Source: Leucobacter sp. OH1287
GTDB taxonomy: Bacteria > Actinomycetota > Actinomycetes > Actinomycetales > Microbacteriaceae
Assembly: GCF_003859945.1 (NCBI RefSeq)
Contig: NZ_RQYM01000006.1
Span: 1 to 64,000, forward strand
Length of the DNA: 64,000 nucleotides
Direction: 5' to 3'
Made by a program: the position numbers and the translations under genes. Shown in pieces: positions 53,884 to 62,529 of this stretch. Below the pieces are notes generated by a model, which worked only from the letters and a program-made list of their open reading frames with translations, did no database searches and was not told where the DNA came from. The number at the start of each line of letters is the position of its first letter. Positions within the stretch are counted from its first letter, which is position 1.

Positions 53884-54690
53884 TTAGGTGGTGGGGGCGG
53901 ATCCGCCCGGCAAAACCCAGACGAACTCGGGGTGCTGCGGGCTGCGGCCGTCGCCGCTGGAGCGTCCCGTCAGTCGCCGCTTCACCCACGGCGCAACGTG
54001 CTCGCGCGTGTACCGCACCTCCTGCCGAAGTGACGTCTTCGGCACCGCCGGCGCGGTAATCTCCCAGTCAGCGGGCACCTCATAGCCGAGCGTCTGCAGC
54101 ACGTTCGCGGCAACCCGCCGGTGACCGACCGGGGCGAGGTGCAGCCGGTCGGGGCTCCAGTAGCCGCGCTGTTTTAAGATCACGCTGCTCCAGTTGTCGC
54201 AGAAACGAACGTCAAGCTCGGCGGCAAGCTGGTAGGCGGCGACGGTCATCTCGTCACCCTTAGCGCGGGTGCGCGAGCCTCCCGGGAGCCCGCCGGTTGG
54301 ATCCGCCCCCGCAATCAGCAGCGGCTCAATGCCTGCGGCCTGAATGCGCTGCAGCGCCTCGCGGGTGCGCTGCATAATCCAGGGTATATCGGTTTGCGGG
54401 CGCAGCATATCGTTGCCGCCGCCGTTGAACGAGATCATGGTCGGTTTCAGGGCGATCGCCGGCTCCAGCTGTTCCTCCAGAATCGCGCGCATTTTTCGGC
54501 CGCGGATCGCGAGGTTTGCGTACTGCACAGGTTCGCCGGTTGCGTCCGCGAGACCCTGCGCGAGCAGCCCCGCCCAGCCGCGGGTGGATCCGTCTGATCG
54601 CTCATCTCCGACGCCCTCGCTGAAGCTGTCGCCGATTGCGACATAGCGGATCCGGGCTTGGGGTGCGTTACTGCTCAGGTCATAGCTCAC
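53884..54690 (-). CDS. SGNH/GDSL hydrolase
   Basis: Esterase-type hydrolase of 268 residues without a signal peptide. It has block I G-D-S-F-S-E-G, block III G-G-N-D-M-L and block V D-R-L-H-L, giving the Ser, Asn and Asp/His of the family. The C-terminal 45 residues are basic and low complexity. The substrate is unknown. Confidence 0.88.
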   Translation of the reverse strand: MSYDLSSNAPQARIRYVAIGDSFSEGVGDERSDGSTRGWAGLLAQGLADATGEPVQYANLAIRGRKMRAILEEQLEPAIALKPTMISFNGGGNDMLRPQTDIPWIMQRTREALQRIQAAGIEPLLIAGADPTGGLPGGSRTRAKGDEMTVAAYQLAAELDVRFCDNWSSVILKQRGYWSPDRLHLAPVGHRRVAANVLQTLGYEVPADWEITAPAVPKTSLRQEVRYTREHVAPWVKRRLTGRSSGDGRSPQHPEFVWVLPGGSAPTT

Positions 54691-54792
54691 ACCCTAAGCT
54701 TATTCCGCTCTGCTTAAAAAATCTCGTCCATCGAAGCGGTAATTTGCGCTAACACCAAGTTTTTTGCCGGAAAGTTAAGTAAAATTGATGTT

Positions 54793-55281
54793 ATGGCTGA
54801 TTCATCATTTGACGTAGTGAGCAAAATTGATCGCATGGAGGTTGAGAACGCAACCAATCAGGCGCGCAAAGAAATCGAGCAGCGCTACGATTTCAAAGAC
54901 ACCGGCGCGGTTGTTGAGCTCAGCGGCGATACCGTTTTGATTAAGGCAAACAGTGAGGATCGCGCGCTTGCGGCGCTTGACGTGCTGCAGTCAAAGTTTG
55001 TGAAGCGCGGGCTGTCACTGAAAACCCTCGACGCGGGCGATCCGTACGCGAGCGGTAAAGAGACCCGGATTGAGGCAAAGCTGAAAGAGGGAATCGACCA
55101 GCCGACCGCGAAGCAGCTGAACAAGCTGATCCGCGACGAGGCACCGAAGAGCGTAAAGAGCCAGATCCAGGGCGATGAGCTGCGGGTCAGCTCGAAGAGC
55201 CGCGACGATCTGCAGGCGACCATTGCGCTGCTGAAAGAGGCAGACGTTGATGTGGCGCTGCAGTTTGTTAACTTCCGGTAG
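54793..55281 (+). CDS. YajQ-family nucleotide-binding protein
   Basis: The 162-residue product matches YajQ along its length: S-S-F-D-V-V-S at the start, R-Y-D-F-K-D-T, I-K-A-N-S-E-D and V-S-S-K-S-R-D-D-L-Q. The two ferredoxin-like halves bind cyclic di-GMP or tRNA/ATP in different studies. The family is common near purA in actinobacteria. Confidence 0.92.
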   Translation: MADSSFDVVSKIDRMEVENATNQARKEIEQRYDFKDTGAVVELSGDTVLIKANSEDRALAALDVLQSKFVKRGLSLKTLDAGDPYASGKETRIEAKLKEGIDQPTAKQLNKLIRDEAPKSVKSQIQGDELRVSSKSRDDLQATIALLKEADVDVALQFVNFR

Positions 55282-55375
55282 CCGGTAACCCCCGGTTTAA
55301 ATAGCTTGAGGCGCTTTAGGTTTAGTCAGCTGGTTAGCTAGCCGGCGACGCTCCAGCGGTTAGGTTTAATCACTC

Positions 55376-55807
55376 GTGATAGGTCAAAATTTGCTCGCAC
55401 CGGATCCGACGCTGTTGCCGGAGGATCCCGCTGCGGCGCTGCTATCGCCCGCCCCCGATGCGGCAGAGCTGAACAGCGCGGTCACAAAACACCCCGAGTC
55501 GTCGCTGCTTTGGGCGCTGCTCGCGGACGCGGCAACCGAGCGCGGTGAGACGATCACCGCCTACGCCTATGCGCGGGTTGGCTACCATCGCGGGCTTGAC
55601 GCTCTGCGCAAAAACGGCTGGAAGGGCGCGGGTCCGGTGCCGTGGTCGCACGAGCCGAACCGCGGGGTTTTGCGCGCGCTCTATGCGCTCCGCTGCTCCG
55701 CCGCCGCGATCGGTGAAACCAGCGAGTTTAACCGGCTGACCGACTTTTTAAACGATTCTGATCCAACCGCAATAGCCGCCATTGAGGCTACTGCAGAAAG
55801 GGGCTAG
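55376..55807 (+). CDS. DUF3151 family protein
   Basis: The 143-residue product has the actinobacterial DUF3151 pattern L-L-A-P-D-P-T-x-L-P, S-S-L-L-W-A-L-L-A, A-Y-A-Y-A-R-V-G-Y-H-R-G-L-D-A-L-R and G-P-V-P-W-S-H-E-P-N-R-G. The start is GTG. It ends 3 bp before purA, a conserved neighbour. Function unknown. Confidence 0.85.
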   Translation: MIGQNLLAPDPTLLPEDPAAALLSPAPDAAELNSAVTKHPESSLLWALLADAATERGETITAYAYARVGYHRGLDALRKNGWKGAGPVPWSHEPNRGVLRALYALRCSAAAIGETSEFNRLTDFLNDSDPTAIAAIEATAERG

Positions 55808-55810
55808 GTT

Positions 55811-57100
55811 ATGCCTGCTCTGCTCATCACAGGTGCCCAGTGGGGCGACGAGGGCAAAGGCCGCGCAACCGACCTGCTCGGCAGCCGCGTCGACTATGTT
55901 GTGAAGTTTAACGGCGGCAACAACGCCGGTCACACGGTTGTTGTTGGTGACGAAAAATACGCGCTGCACCTGCTGCCGTCGGGTATTCTCACCCCAGGTG
56001 TCACCCCGGTTATCGCAAACGGCGTGGTTGTTGACCTGGAGGTGCTGCTGCACGAGCTGGAGGCGTTAAGCGCCCGCGGAGTTGACGTGTCACGCCTGAA
56101 GATCAGCGCTAACGCACACGTTATCACCTCCTATCACCGCACCCTCGACAAGGTTACTGAGCGGTTCCTCGGCAAACGCCAGATCGGCACAACCGGGCGC
56201 GGTATCGGCCCCGCCTACGCCGACAAAATCAACCGTGTCGGGATCCGCATCCAGGATATTTTTGACGAAAACATTCTCCGGCAGAAGGTTGAGGCGGCGC
56301 TCGAGTTTAAAAACCAGGTGCTCGTCAAAATCTACAACCGCCGGGCAATCGACCCTGAGGAGGTGATCGCCGACCTGCTGTCGTATCGGGAGCGGATCCG
56401 CCCAATGGTCTGTGACACCGGCCTGCTGCTGCACAACGCCCTGAAAGAGGGCAAAACCGTGCTCTATGAGGCAGGGCAGGCGACCATGCTCGACATCGAC
56501 CACGGCACCTACCCGTTCGTTACCTCCTCGAACGCGACAAGCGGCGGCGCAATCACCGGATCCGGTGTCGCACCGCAGCATCTTGACCGGGTTATCGCGG
56601 TTGTGAAAGCGTATGCAACACGGGTTGGATCCGGGCCGTTCCCGACCGAGCTGTTCGACGAGTCTGGTGACTACCTGCGCAAACAGGGCTTCGAGTTTGG
56701 CACAACCACCGGCAGGCCACGCCGCTGCGGCTGGTATGACGCGCCAATCGCCCGCTACGCCGCGCGCATCAACGGTGTCACCGATTTTGTGCTCACCAAG
56801 CTGGACGTGCTCTCGGGGCTGGAAACAATCCCGGTGTGTGTTGGCTACGACGTCAAGGGTGAGCGTTTTGACGAGGTGCCAGTAAACCAGAGCGACTTCC
56901 ACCACGCAACCCCGATCTATCAAGAGTTCCCGGGGTGGAGCGAAGACATCTCAAACTCCCGCGAGTTCTCTGACCTGCCAAAGAACGCGCAGGACTACAT
57001 TCTCGCCCTTGAGGAGATGAGCGGCGCGCGCATCTCAGCAATCGGTGTCGGCCCGGAGCGGGAGCAGGTTGTTGTCCGCCACCCGCTAACCGACGACTAG
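55811..57100 (+). CDS. purA: Adenylosuccinate synthetase
   Basis: Converts IMP to adenylosuccinate with GTP. The 429-residue product has G-D-E-G-K-G near residue 12, N-A-G-H-T near 37, and the GTP motif L-T-K-L-D near 330, plus G-T-T-T-G-R-P-R-R. It is full length. It lies in a run with DUF3151 and chorismate mutase. Confidence 0.97.
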   Translation: MPALLITGAQWGDEGKGRATDLLGSRVDYVVKFNGGNNAGHTVVVGDEKYALHLLPSGILTPGVTPVIANGVVVDLEVLLHELEALSARGVDVSRLKISANAHVITSYHRTLDKVTERFLGKRQIGTTGRGIGPAYADKINRVGIRIQDIFDENILRQKVEAALEFKNQVLVKIYNRRAIDPEEVIADLLSYRERIRPMVCDTGLLLHNALKEGKTVLYEAGQATMLDIDHGTYPFVTSSNATSGGAITGSGVAPQHLDRVIAVVKAYATRVGSGPFPTELFDESGDYLRKQGFEFGTTTGRPRRCGWYDAPIARYAARINGVTDFVLTKLDVLSGLETIPVCVGYDVKGERFDEVPVNQSDFHHATPIYQEFPGWSEDISNSREFSDLPKNAQDYILALEEMSGARISAIGVGPEREQVVVRHPLTDD

Positions 57101-57132
57101 CGGACACCCAGGTAAGAACCGTCAGGTGTGAA

Positions 57133-57534
57133 ATGACCAAGGAAACAGACCGCGACGCCGGAGCGTCCGCGACTCCCCCGTCGGCCCAGGCTGCCCCGGC
57201 TGCCCCGGCTGCCCCGGCGCTTGACCCGGTTGCGGAGCTTGCCCGACTGCGCAGCAGCATCGACAACATTGACGCGGCGCTTGTGCACATGCTTGCCGAG
57301 CGTTTCCGCTGCACGCAGGCGGTTGGTAAGCTAAAAGCCGAGCACGCAATGCCGGCCAGCGACCCGGGCCGTGAGAAAGACCAGATTGCGAGGCTGCGCG
57401 AACTGGCGGCGAGCGCAAACCTTGACCCGGAGTTTGCCGAGAAGTGGTTTAACTTCGTGGTTTCTGAGGTGATCCGCCACCACCGCCAAATCGCCGACGC
57501 GGGCAGCGAGAACGCGGACGGCGAGAGCGACTAA
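57133..57534 (+). CDS. Chorismate mutase, AroQ type
   Basis: The 133-residue product has a Pro/Ala-rich leader of about 30 residues encoded by short GC-rich repeats, then the AroQ helical domain. L-R-S-S-I-D-N-I-D-A-A-L, R-x-x-x-x-Q-A-V-G-x-L-K and the terminal V-S-E-V-I-R-H-H-R identify it. It converts chorismate to prephenate. The small actinobacterial members usually depend on DAHP synthase for full activity. Confidence 0.9.
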   Translation: MTKETDRDAGASATPPSAQAAPAAPAAPALDPVAELARLRSSIDNIDAALVHMLAERFRCTQAVGKLKAEHAMPASDPGREKDQIARLRELAASANLDPEFAEKWFNFVVSEVIRHHRQIADAGSENADGESD

Positions 57535-58442
57535 ATCGCTTCCCCGAGCTCCTCGCCCGCAACCCGGATGCTGTCGAGCACGCGCTCCCGGAGCCGGTTG
57601 CCGCGATCCGCAAACCCGCGCTGCAGCTGCGTGTACTGCGCCTTACCCGCAGCCGTCTCAATCGGGATCGCCTGATAGCCATAGTCGGTGACATCGTAGG
57701 GTGAGGCCTGCATGTCGACGAGGCGGATATCGCGTGCGAGCTCGAAGGCGTCAAGCACCAGTTCACCCGGCAAAAGCGGGGCGAGCTTAGTCGCCCACTT
57801 GTAAATGTCCATGCCGGCGTGCAGACAAGCGGACTGCTCAAAATCGGGCTGGGTTTCGCGGGTTGTCCGGATAATATTGAGCGGCGCCGCATCGGGTGTA
57901 AAGAACCGGTAGGCATCAAAGTGGCTGCAGCCGATCCGGTGCGCATCAACCACCTCATCGGTTGCCGCGTGGCCGAGCCGCAGTCGCAGACCGCGATGCC
58001 GCAGCTGTTCAGGGCTGAGGTGGTAAACCATCGCCCACTCGTGCAGCCCAAAACAACCGAACTGTGGTTTGCGCTCAAGCGTCTGCCGCAGCAGATTCGC
58101 GATATAGCGGACCGTGGCACCCCGGCGTTCCCAATACTCTGCGAGGTTGAGTGCGGCGGATCCGTCAGCTGCGACCGCGTAATATCTCACCGCGCTAAAC
58201 TCCCCGGCGTCCCGCAAAACAACCCCAACCCCGGGGTACCAGCGGGCAAGCTGCGCGGGCGTGTGCGAATAGTAGGTGAACAGGAAGTCCCAGATCGGGT
58301 GTTTTTGGGCGCGGGCGCGACGCTCCAGGTGCGCGCTCGTCAGCGCTTTGGCGCGCTCTTGGTGGTTGCGCTGCAACCGCTGCCAGTCCGCACGCGCGAG
58401 CACGGTCGCACTGTGATCCGTGGCGGGGCGGGGCAGCATCAC
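57531..58442 (-). CDS. Conserved actinobacterial protein annotated as 3-methyladenine DNA glycosylase
   Basis: The 303-residue product is of the actinobacteria-specific family labelled 3-methyladenine DNA glycosylase. It has H-P-I-W-D-F-L-F-T-Y-Y-S, H-P-G-like R-W-Y-P-G-V-G-V, C-F-G-L-H-E-W-A-M-V-Y and a C-terminal D-M-Q-A-S-P-Y-D. There is no helix-hairpin-helix glycosylase motif, so the name is weakly supported. It shares ATGA with hslR. Confidence 0.75.
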   Translation of the reverse strand: MMLPRPATDHSATVLARADWQRLQRNHQERAKALTSAHLERRARAQKHPIWDFLFTYYSHTPAQLARWYPGVGVVLRDAGEFSAVRYYAVAADGSAALNLAEYWERRGATVRYIANLLRQTLERKPQFGCFGLHEWAMVYHLSPEQLRHRGLRLRLGHAATDEVVDAHRIGCSHFDAYRFFTPDAAPLNIIRTTRETQPDFEQSACLHAGMDIYKWATKLAPLLPGELVLDAFELARDIRLVDMQASPYDVTDYGYQAIPIETAAGKAQYTQLQRGFADRGNRLRERVLDSIRVAGEELGEAI

Positions 58443-58807
58443 CGTTTAAACCCTCTCAGCTCGTCGAGTTTGCGGCGCTCCCGCTTGCTTGGGCGGCCAG
58501 CTCCCCGGTCGCGCACAACCGCAGCCGGTCGCTCCTCTTTCGGCAGCGGCGGCGGGGTGAGATCCTGAAACAGCTCGGCCGCCTCGGAGGCGCTGCCGCG
58601 TTTACTGGCAAACCCGGTGACCCGGTAGATCCGCTGGGTGCTGTGCTGGGTGGACAGCACCGTGTCACCGATTTTCAGCTGCTGGGCGGGTTTCGCGGTC
58701 TGGCCGTTCACCTTAATGTGCCCCGCCTTGCAGGCAGCGGTCGCCTGACTGCGGGTTTTTGCGAGCCTTGCCGCCCACACCCACACATCAACACGCACAC
58801 CGCTCAT
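58439..58807 (-). CDS. hslR: RNA-binding S4 protein, Hsp15-like
   Basis: Small ribosome-associated S4 domain protein that in E. coli rescues blocked 50S subunits. The 122 residues have R-V-D-V-W-V-W-A-A-R-L-A-K-T-R at the start and H-I-K-V-N-G-Q in the S4 loop. The basic tail ends in R-R-K-L-D-E-L-R-G. It forms a coupled pair with the gene at 57531. Confidence 0.87.
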   Translation of the reverse strand: MSGVRVDVWVWAARLAKTRSQATAACKAGHIKVNGQTAKPAQQLKIGDTVLSTQHSTQRIYRVTGFASKRGSASEAAELFQDLTPPPLPKEERPAAVVRDRGAGRPSKRERRKLDELRGFKR

Positions 58808-58857
58808 AACCCTCTAATTTTAGCTCGCTTCGCTGTGCCTAGTGAGAGAATTAAAGG

Positions 58858-59481
58858 GTGCCCAGCTACAAAACCATTAAGCACCCGGTAACCGCGGAGA
58901 TTGAGATCACCCGCTCCCGTTTCATCACCCGCCTGGAGCGGGTGAGTGACGAGGCGAGTGCCCGGGAGGTAATCGCCAGGGTTCGCGCGGAACACCCGAA
59001 GGCGCGCCACCACTGCACCGCCTTCGTCCTCGGGCCAGACCTGCGCACCCGCCGCCACAACGACGACGGTGAACCCGCAGGAACCGCCGGCGCCCCGATG
59101 CTGGAGGCGCTGCTCGCGGCCGAGGTGAGTGACGTGGTTGCCGTTGTCACCCGCTATTTTGGTGGAGTGCTGCTCGGGGCGGGCGGGCTCACTCGCGCCT
59201 ACCGCTCCGCGGTTGCAACAGCGTTAAAGGAGGCGACGCCGCTGCTAAGGGAACTGCGCCAGAGCGTCACCGTCACAAGCGGTTACGAGCTGAGCACCGC
59301 GATTCAACACGAGGCGCGTCGCCGCGGCTTCGGGCTCGGATCCGCCGACTACGCAGAAACCGTTACACAGCAGTACCTGGTGCCGCCCAGCGACACCACC
59401 GGGTTTACCGCACTGGTTGCTGAGCTGAGCGCCGGCAGCGCGCTGGTTACGGCCGGCGACTCCGAGTACGTTGACCTGTAG
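58858..59481 (+). CDS. IMPACT/YigZ family protein
   Basis: The 207-residue product has the UPF0029 N-terminal domain with I-K-x-S-R-F-I equivalent I-T-R-S-R-F-I-T, H-H-C-T-A-F and D-D-G-E-P-x-G-T-A-G. The R-Y-F-G-G-V-L-L-G-x-G-G-L-T-R-A-Y motif follows. The DUF1949 C-terminal domain completes it. The start is GTG. Its role is probably translation-linked but is not established. Confidence 0.92.
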   Translation: MPSYKTIKHPVTAEIEITRSRFITRLERVSDEASAREVIARVRAEHPKARHHCTAFVLGPDLRTRRHNDDGEPAGTAGAPMLEALLAAEVSDVVAVVTRYFGGVLLGAGGLTRAYRSAVATALKEATPLLRELRQSVTVTSGYELSTAIQHEARRRGFGLGSADYAETVTQQYLVPPSDTTGFTALVAELSAGSALVTAGDSEYVDL

Positions 59482-59526
59482 CGTCAGCACTGTCTAAGTT
59501 CAGCATCACAGGGTAGAGTTTTTAGC

Positions 59527-60780
59527 ATGAGTTTCTGGGGCGAGATAGTTGGCCAGGCGGACGCCGTCGAGCTGCTGCAGCGGGTTAGCTCCCCCGCTGG
59601 CAGGGCTGATTTAACGCACGCCTGGTTAATCACCGGCCCTCCCGGTTCTGGCAGGTTTAATGTTGCGCAGCGTTTTGCCGCCGCAATTGTCGCTGGTGGA
59701 TCCGCCCCCGCCGCAGGCAGCAACGCCGCCCCAGGCAGCCCCACCGCCGATAGCAACCCCGCCGAGGCCCCCGAGGCTGGCCCCTCCGAGGAGGAGCTGA
59801 CCGAGCAGCTGCGGCTCGTCACCGCCGGCACTCACCCGGATGTGAAAACCGTCCGCGCTGTCGGCAACGACATCAGCGTCGCCGCCATGCGTGAGGCGGT
59901 TGCCGGAGCCTACTTCGCGCCCGCCCAGTCTCAGCGCCGCGTCATCATCGTCGAGGACGCCGACCGCATGAACGTGCAGGCCGCAAACGCAACCCTGAAA
60001 GCCCTCGAAGAACCTCCGGCGACAACGGTGTGGATCCTCTGCGCACCCAGCGAGGCAGACCTGCTGCCGACGATCCGCTCCCGCACCCGCACTGTCCGCC
60101 TCACAACACCGAGCGTCGCCGAGGTGAGTTCACTGCTCGGCGAGCGCGACGGCATTGATCCGGCGCTGGCCGCCCAGGCGGCGAAACTCGCGCAGGGGCA
60201 CATCGGCATGGCCAGGCACCTGGCGAGCTCACCGGAGGCGTTTGCGAGGCGCGCTGAGATTGTTGAGACGGTTTTGCGGATCCAAACCCTCGACGCCGCA
60301 ATGGCCGCCGCCGCCACCGTTTTTAAGCTCGCAAAGGACGACGCCGCTGGCCTGCTTGAGGCGCAGGCGGAACAGAGCGAGCAAACGCTCAGGCAGAGTC
60401 TTGGGCTGAGCCCGACACAGGCGGTGCCGCGCGAGTTCCAGTCACACTTCCGGGCGCTCGCGGCCGACGAAAAACGCCGTCAGAGCCGCAGTATTCGTGA
60501 CGCGGTGGATCGGATCCTGCTCGATATTTTGACGGTTTACCGTGACACCGTCTCGCTGCTCTTAGAAACAGCGCAGCCGCTGATTAACGAGCAGCACGAG
60601 AGCGCGATTAAACGGCACGCGGCCGATCTCACACTGCCGAAGGCGCTCGCGATCGCAACAGCTTTTGAAACCGCACGCACCCGACTGGCGCGCGGTATCA
60701 CCCCCGAACTGACTCTGGAAGCGGCGTTTGCCAGTCAAATCGCGCTGCGGCACGGAGCTACTCTGGTAGAGAGAGGATAA
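59527..60780 (+). CDS. holB: DNA polymerase III subunit delta', zinc-module-free
   Basis: Clamp-loader subunit of 417 residues. It begins V-G-Q-A-D-A-V-E-L-L and has the G-P-P-G-S-G-R loop (Lys replaced by Arg, as usual in delta'). It has T-H-P-D-V near 100, V-I-I-V-E-D-A-D-R-M-N and L-K-A-L-E-E-P-P. The C-x-x-C-x-x-C module normally before the T-H-P-D-V is replaced by about 40 residues of Ala/Pro/Ser-rich sequence with no cysteine. It lies 7 bp before the TAP-like gene. Confidence 0.9.
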   Translation: MSFWGEIVGQADAVELLQRVSSPAGRADLTHAWLITGPPGSGRFNVAQRFAAAIVAGGSAPAAGSNAAPGSPTADSNPAEAPEAGPSEEELTEQLRLVTAGTHPDVKTVRAVGNDISVAAMREAVAGAYFAPAQSQRRVIIVEDADRMNVQAANATLKALEEPPATTVWILCAPSEADLLPTIRSRTRTVRLTTPSVAEVSSLLGERDGIDPALAAQAAKLAQGHIGMARHLASSPEAFARRAEIVETVLRIQTLDAAMAAAATVFKLAKDDAAGLLEAQAEQSEQTLRQSLGLSPTQAVPREFQSHFRALAADEKRRQSRSIRDAVDRILLDILTVYRDTVSLLLETAQPLINEQHESAIKRHAADLTLPKALAIATAFETARTRLARGITPELTLEAAFASQIALRHGATLVERG

Positions 60781-60786
60781 CCCTAA

Positions 60787-62352
60787 ATGAAGCGAAAAAT
60801 AGCTGCGGTTTTTGCGGCCGCTTGTGCGTTGAGTGTGGCGCTGAGCGGCTGTCACCTGTTTGTGCAGGAGAAGCGCGGGGATTCACAAAACGCCTTAGAG
60901 GACGCCTTTGACGGTGAGCTTCCCGCGTTTAACAGCTATGAGGGATACCAGTCACAGAAACTAAAGTGGGCTGAGTGTGACGAGTACAACCTGCAGTGTG
61001 CGAGCATTGCAGCGCCAGACAACTGGGATGAGATCGGCGAAAAACAGAGCATTCAGATCGCGCTTGCCCGGTTGAAGAGCTTCAGCAGCAAGCCCAGGGG
61101 ATCCATTTTTATTAACCCGGGCGGGCCGGGCGTTAGCGCTATCGAGTTCCTCGAAAACAGCAACGACCTGTTCACCGAACTGCTGGAGGAATACGACATT
61201 GTGGCGTGGGATCCGCGCGGTGTTGGAAACTCAACCCCGGTTGACTGCCTGACTGACAAAGAACTCGACGACTATATTTTCTCTGACCCCAGTGAAACGG
61301 GTGAGCCGGGCACCGAAGAGTGGCTGAGCGAAATCGAACAGCAGAACCGGGAATACAGCGAGAAGTGTGGCGAGAACACCGACGCGCCATCGGGTGCCAG
61401 CCAGATGGACACAGTCTCGACAGTGAAGGATCTGGAGCTGCTGCGGATCATTGTCGGCGACGATAAACTCAACTACCTGGGCATGTCATACGGCACCTTT
61501 ATTGGGGCGCTCTACGCGGATATTTTTCCGGAAAAGGTTGGCCACCTGGTGCTTGACGGCGCGGTTGACCCAACAACCTCTGTGCTCGACGTTGTAAAAA
61601 CCCAAACCCTCGGTTTTGAAAACGCGCTCCGCAACTACTTCACCGCCTGCCTGGCAGAGGACAGCTGCGAAACCTTTAAGGGTAAAAGCGTCGATGAGGC
61701 GCTCGCCGGGGTGAGCCAGATCCTTGCCGATCTGGAGGCGAAACCGCTGCGGGGTTCTGACGGCCGCTTTGTTGGCCCGGAGGTGGCGTTTACCGCGATC
61801 GCAACCCCTCTCTACTCACAGGATTCATGGTTCTATCTTGACATGCTGTTCTCCAGCCTGCAGGAGGGGGATCCGAGCGTTGCCTTCACCCTCGCTGACT
61901 TCTACTATGACCGTGAATACGGCTCCTACAATAACAACTCAACCGAGGCGTTTACCGTGATTAACTGCCTTGACTACCCGCACGAGAAACCAGACCTCGC
62001 CGCAATGCAGAAGAACGCTGAGGAGCTTGCTGCGGTCGCGCCACTGTTTGGTAAGTATCAGGGTTACGCTGAGGTGAGCTGCTGGGGCTGGGAGGGCAAG
62101 TCACAGGACAACCGCCGCAGCGTCACCGGCGCTGGAGCCGACCCGATTCTGGTTGTTGGCACCGTCGGGGATCCGGCAACCCCTTACGAGTGGGCTGTGT
62201 CGCTCGCCAAACAGCTGGAGAGCGGAGTGCTTGTCACCTTTGAGGGTGAGGGCCATGTCGCTTACGGTTCAAGCGCCTGCACAACCGAGACTGTGAACGA
62301 CTACTTTATCCGTGATGTTGTGCCGGAGGATGGTGTGCGCTGCTCCGACTAG
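60787..62352 (+). CDS. TAP-like alpha/beta hydrolase lipoprotein
   Basis: The 521-residue product has a lipobox L-S-G-C near residue 22. It has G-P-G-V-S-A near the oxyanion region, W-D-P-R-G-V-G, the nucleophile elbow G-M-S-Y-G-T near residue 235, and the C-terminal TAP domain with a D and H (V-G-T-V-G-D, G-E-G-H-V-A). This is the pattern of tripeptidyl-aminopeptidase-like proteins that act outside the membrane. Confidence 0.9.
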   Translation: MKRKIAAVFAAACALSVALSGCHLFVQEKRGDSQNALEDAFDGELPAFNSYEGYQSQKLKWAECDEYNLQCASIAAPDNWDEIGEKQSIQIALARLKSFSSKPRGSIFINPGGPGVSAIEFLENSNDLFTELLEEYDIVAWDPRGVGNSTPVDCLTDKELDDYIFSDPSETGEPGTEEWLSEIEQQNREYSEKCGENTDAPSGASQMDTVSTVKDLELLRIIVGDDKLNYLGMSYGTFIGALYADIFPEKVGHLVLDGAVDPTTSVLDVVKTQTLGFENALRNYFTACLAEDSCETFKGKSVDEALAGVSQILADLEAKPLRGSDGRFVGPEVAFTAIATPLYSQDSWFYLDMLFSSLQEGDPSVAFTLADFYYDREYGSYNNNSTEAFTVINCLDYPHEKPDLAAMQKNAEELAAVAPLFGKYQGYAEVSCWGWEGKSQDNRRSVTGAGADPILVVGTVGDPATPYEWAVSLAKQLESGVLVTFEGEGHVAYGSSACTTETVNDYFIRDVVPEDGVRCSD

Positions 62353-62371
62353 CGGATCGCGTCTGTTAGGC

Positions 62372-62415
62372 CTGGTGGCCCAGCGGTGTTTTTGCCGCTG
62401 GGCCACCAGTCTTTC
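62372..62415 (+). terminator. Terminator after the TAP-like gene
   Basis: CTGGTGGCCCAGCGG pairs exactly with 62395-62409 (15-bp stem, 8-nt loop), followed by TCTTTCC. Confidence 0.8.
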
Positions 62416-62446
62416 CCCCTGGCCGACGCTGTTTAGGCGCCCGCCT

Positions 62447-62529
62447 CACCGCCTTCACGGGCGGTGTTTTTACCTCACCGCCGTGTTTACGGGCGGTGTT
62501 CTCTGTCTCACCGCCTCTCACGGGCAGCG
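62447..62529 (+). repeat. Three tandem hairpin units with T tails
   Basis: Three successive units of about 20-23 bp (62447-62466, 62476-62498, 62509-62529) each begin CACCGCC and end GGGCGGTG or GGGCAGCG, followed by TTTTT or TTCT tracts. The last overlaps the stop of the following gene. They look like duplicated terminators between converging genes. Confidence 0.7.

Noticed and set aside
62447-62529. CRISPR-like array
   Set aside because: Only three units, each a hairpin with a T tail, and no unique spacers or cas genes.
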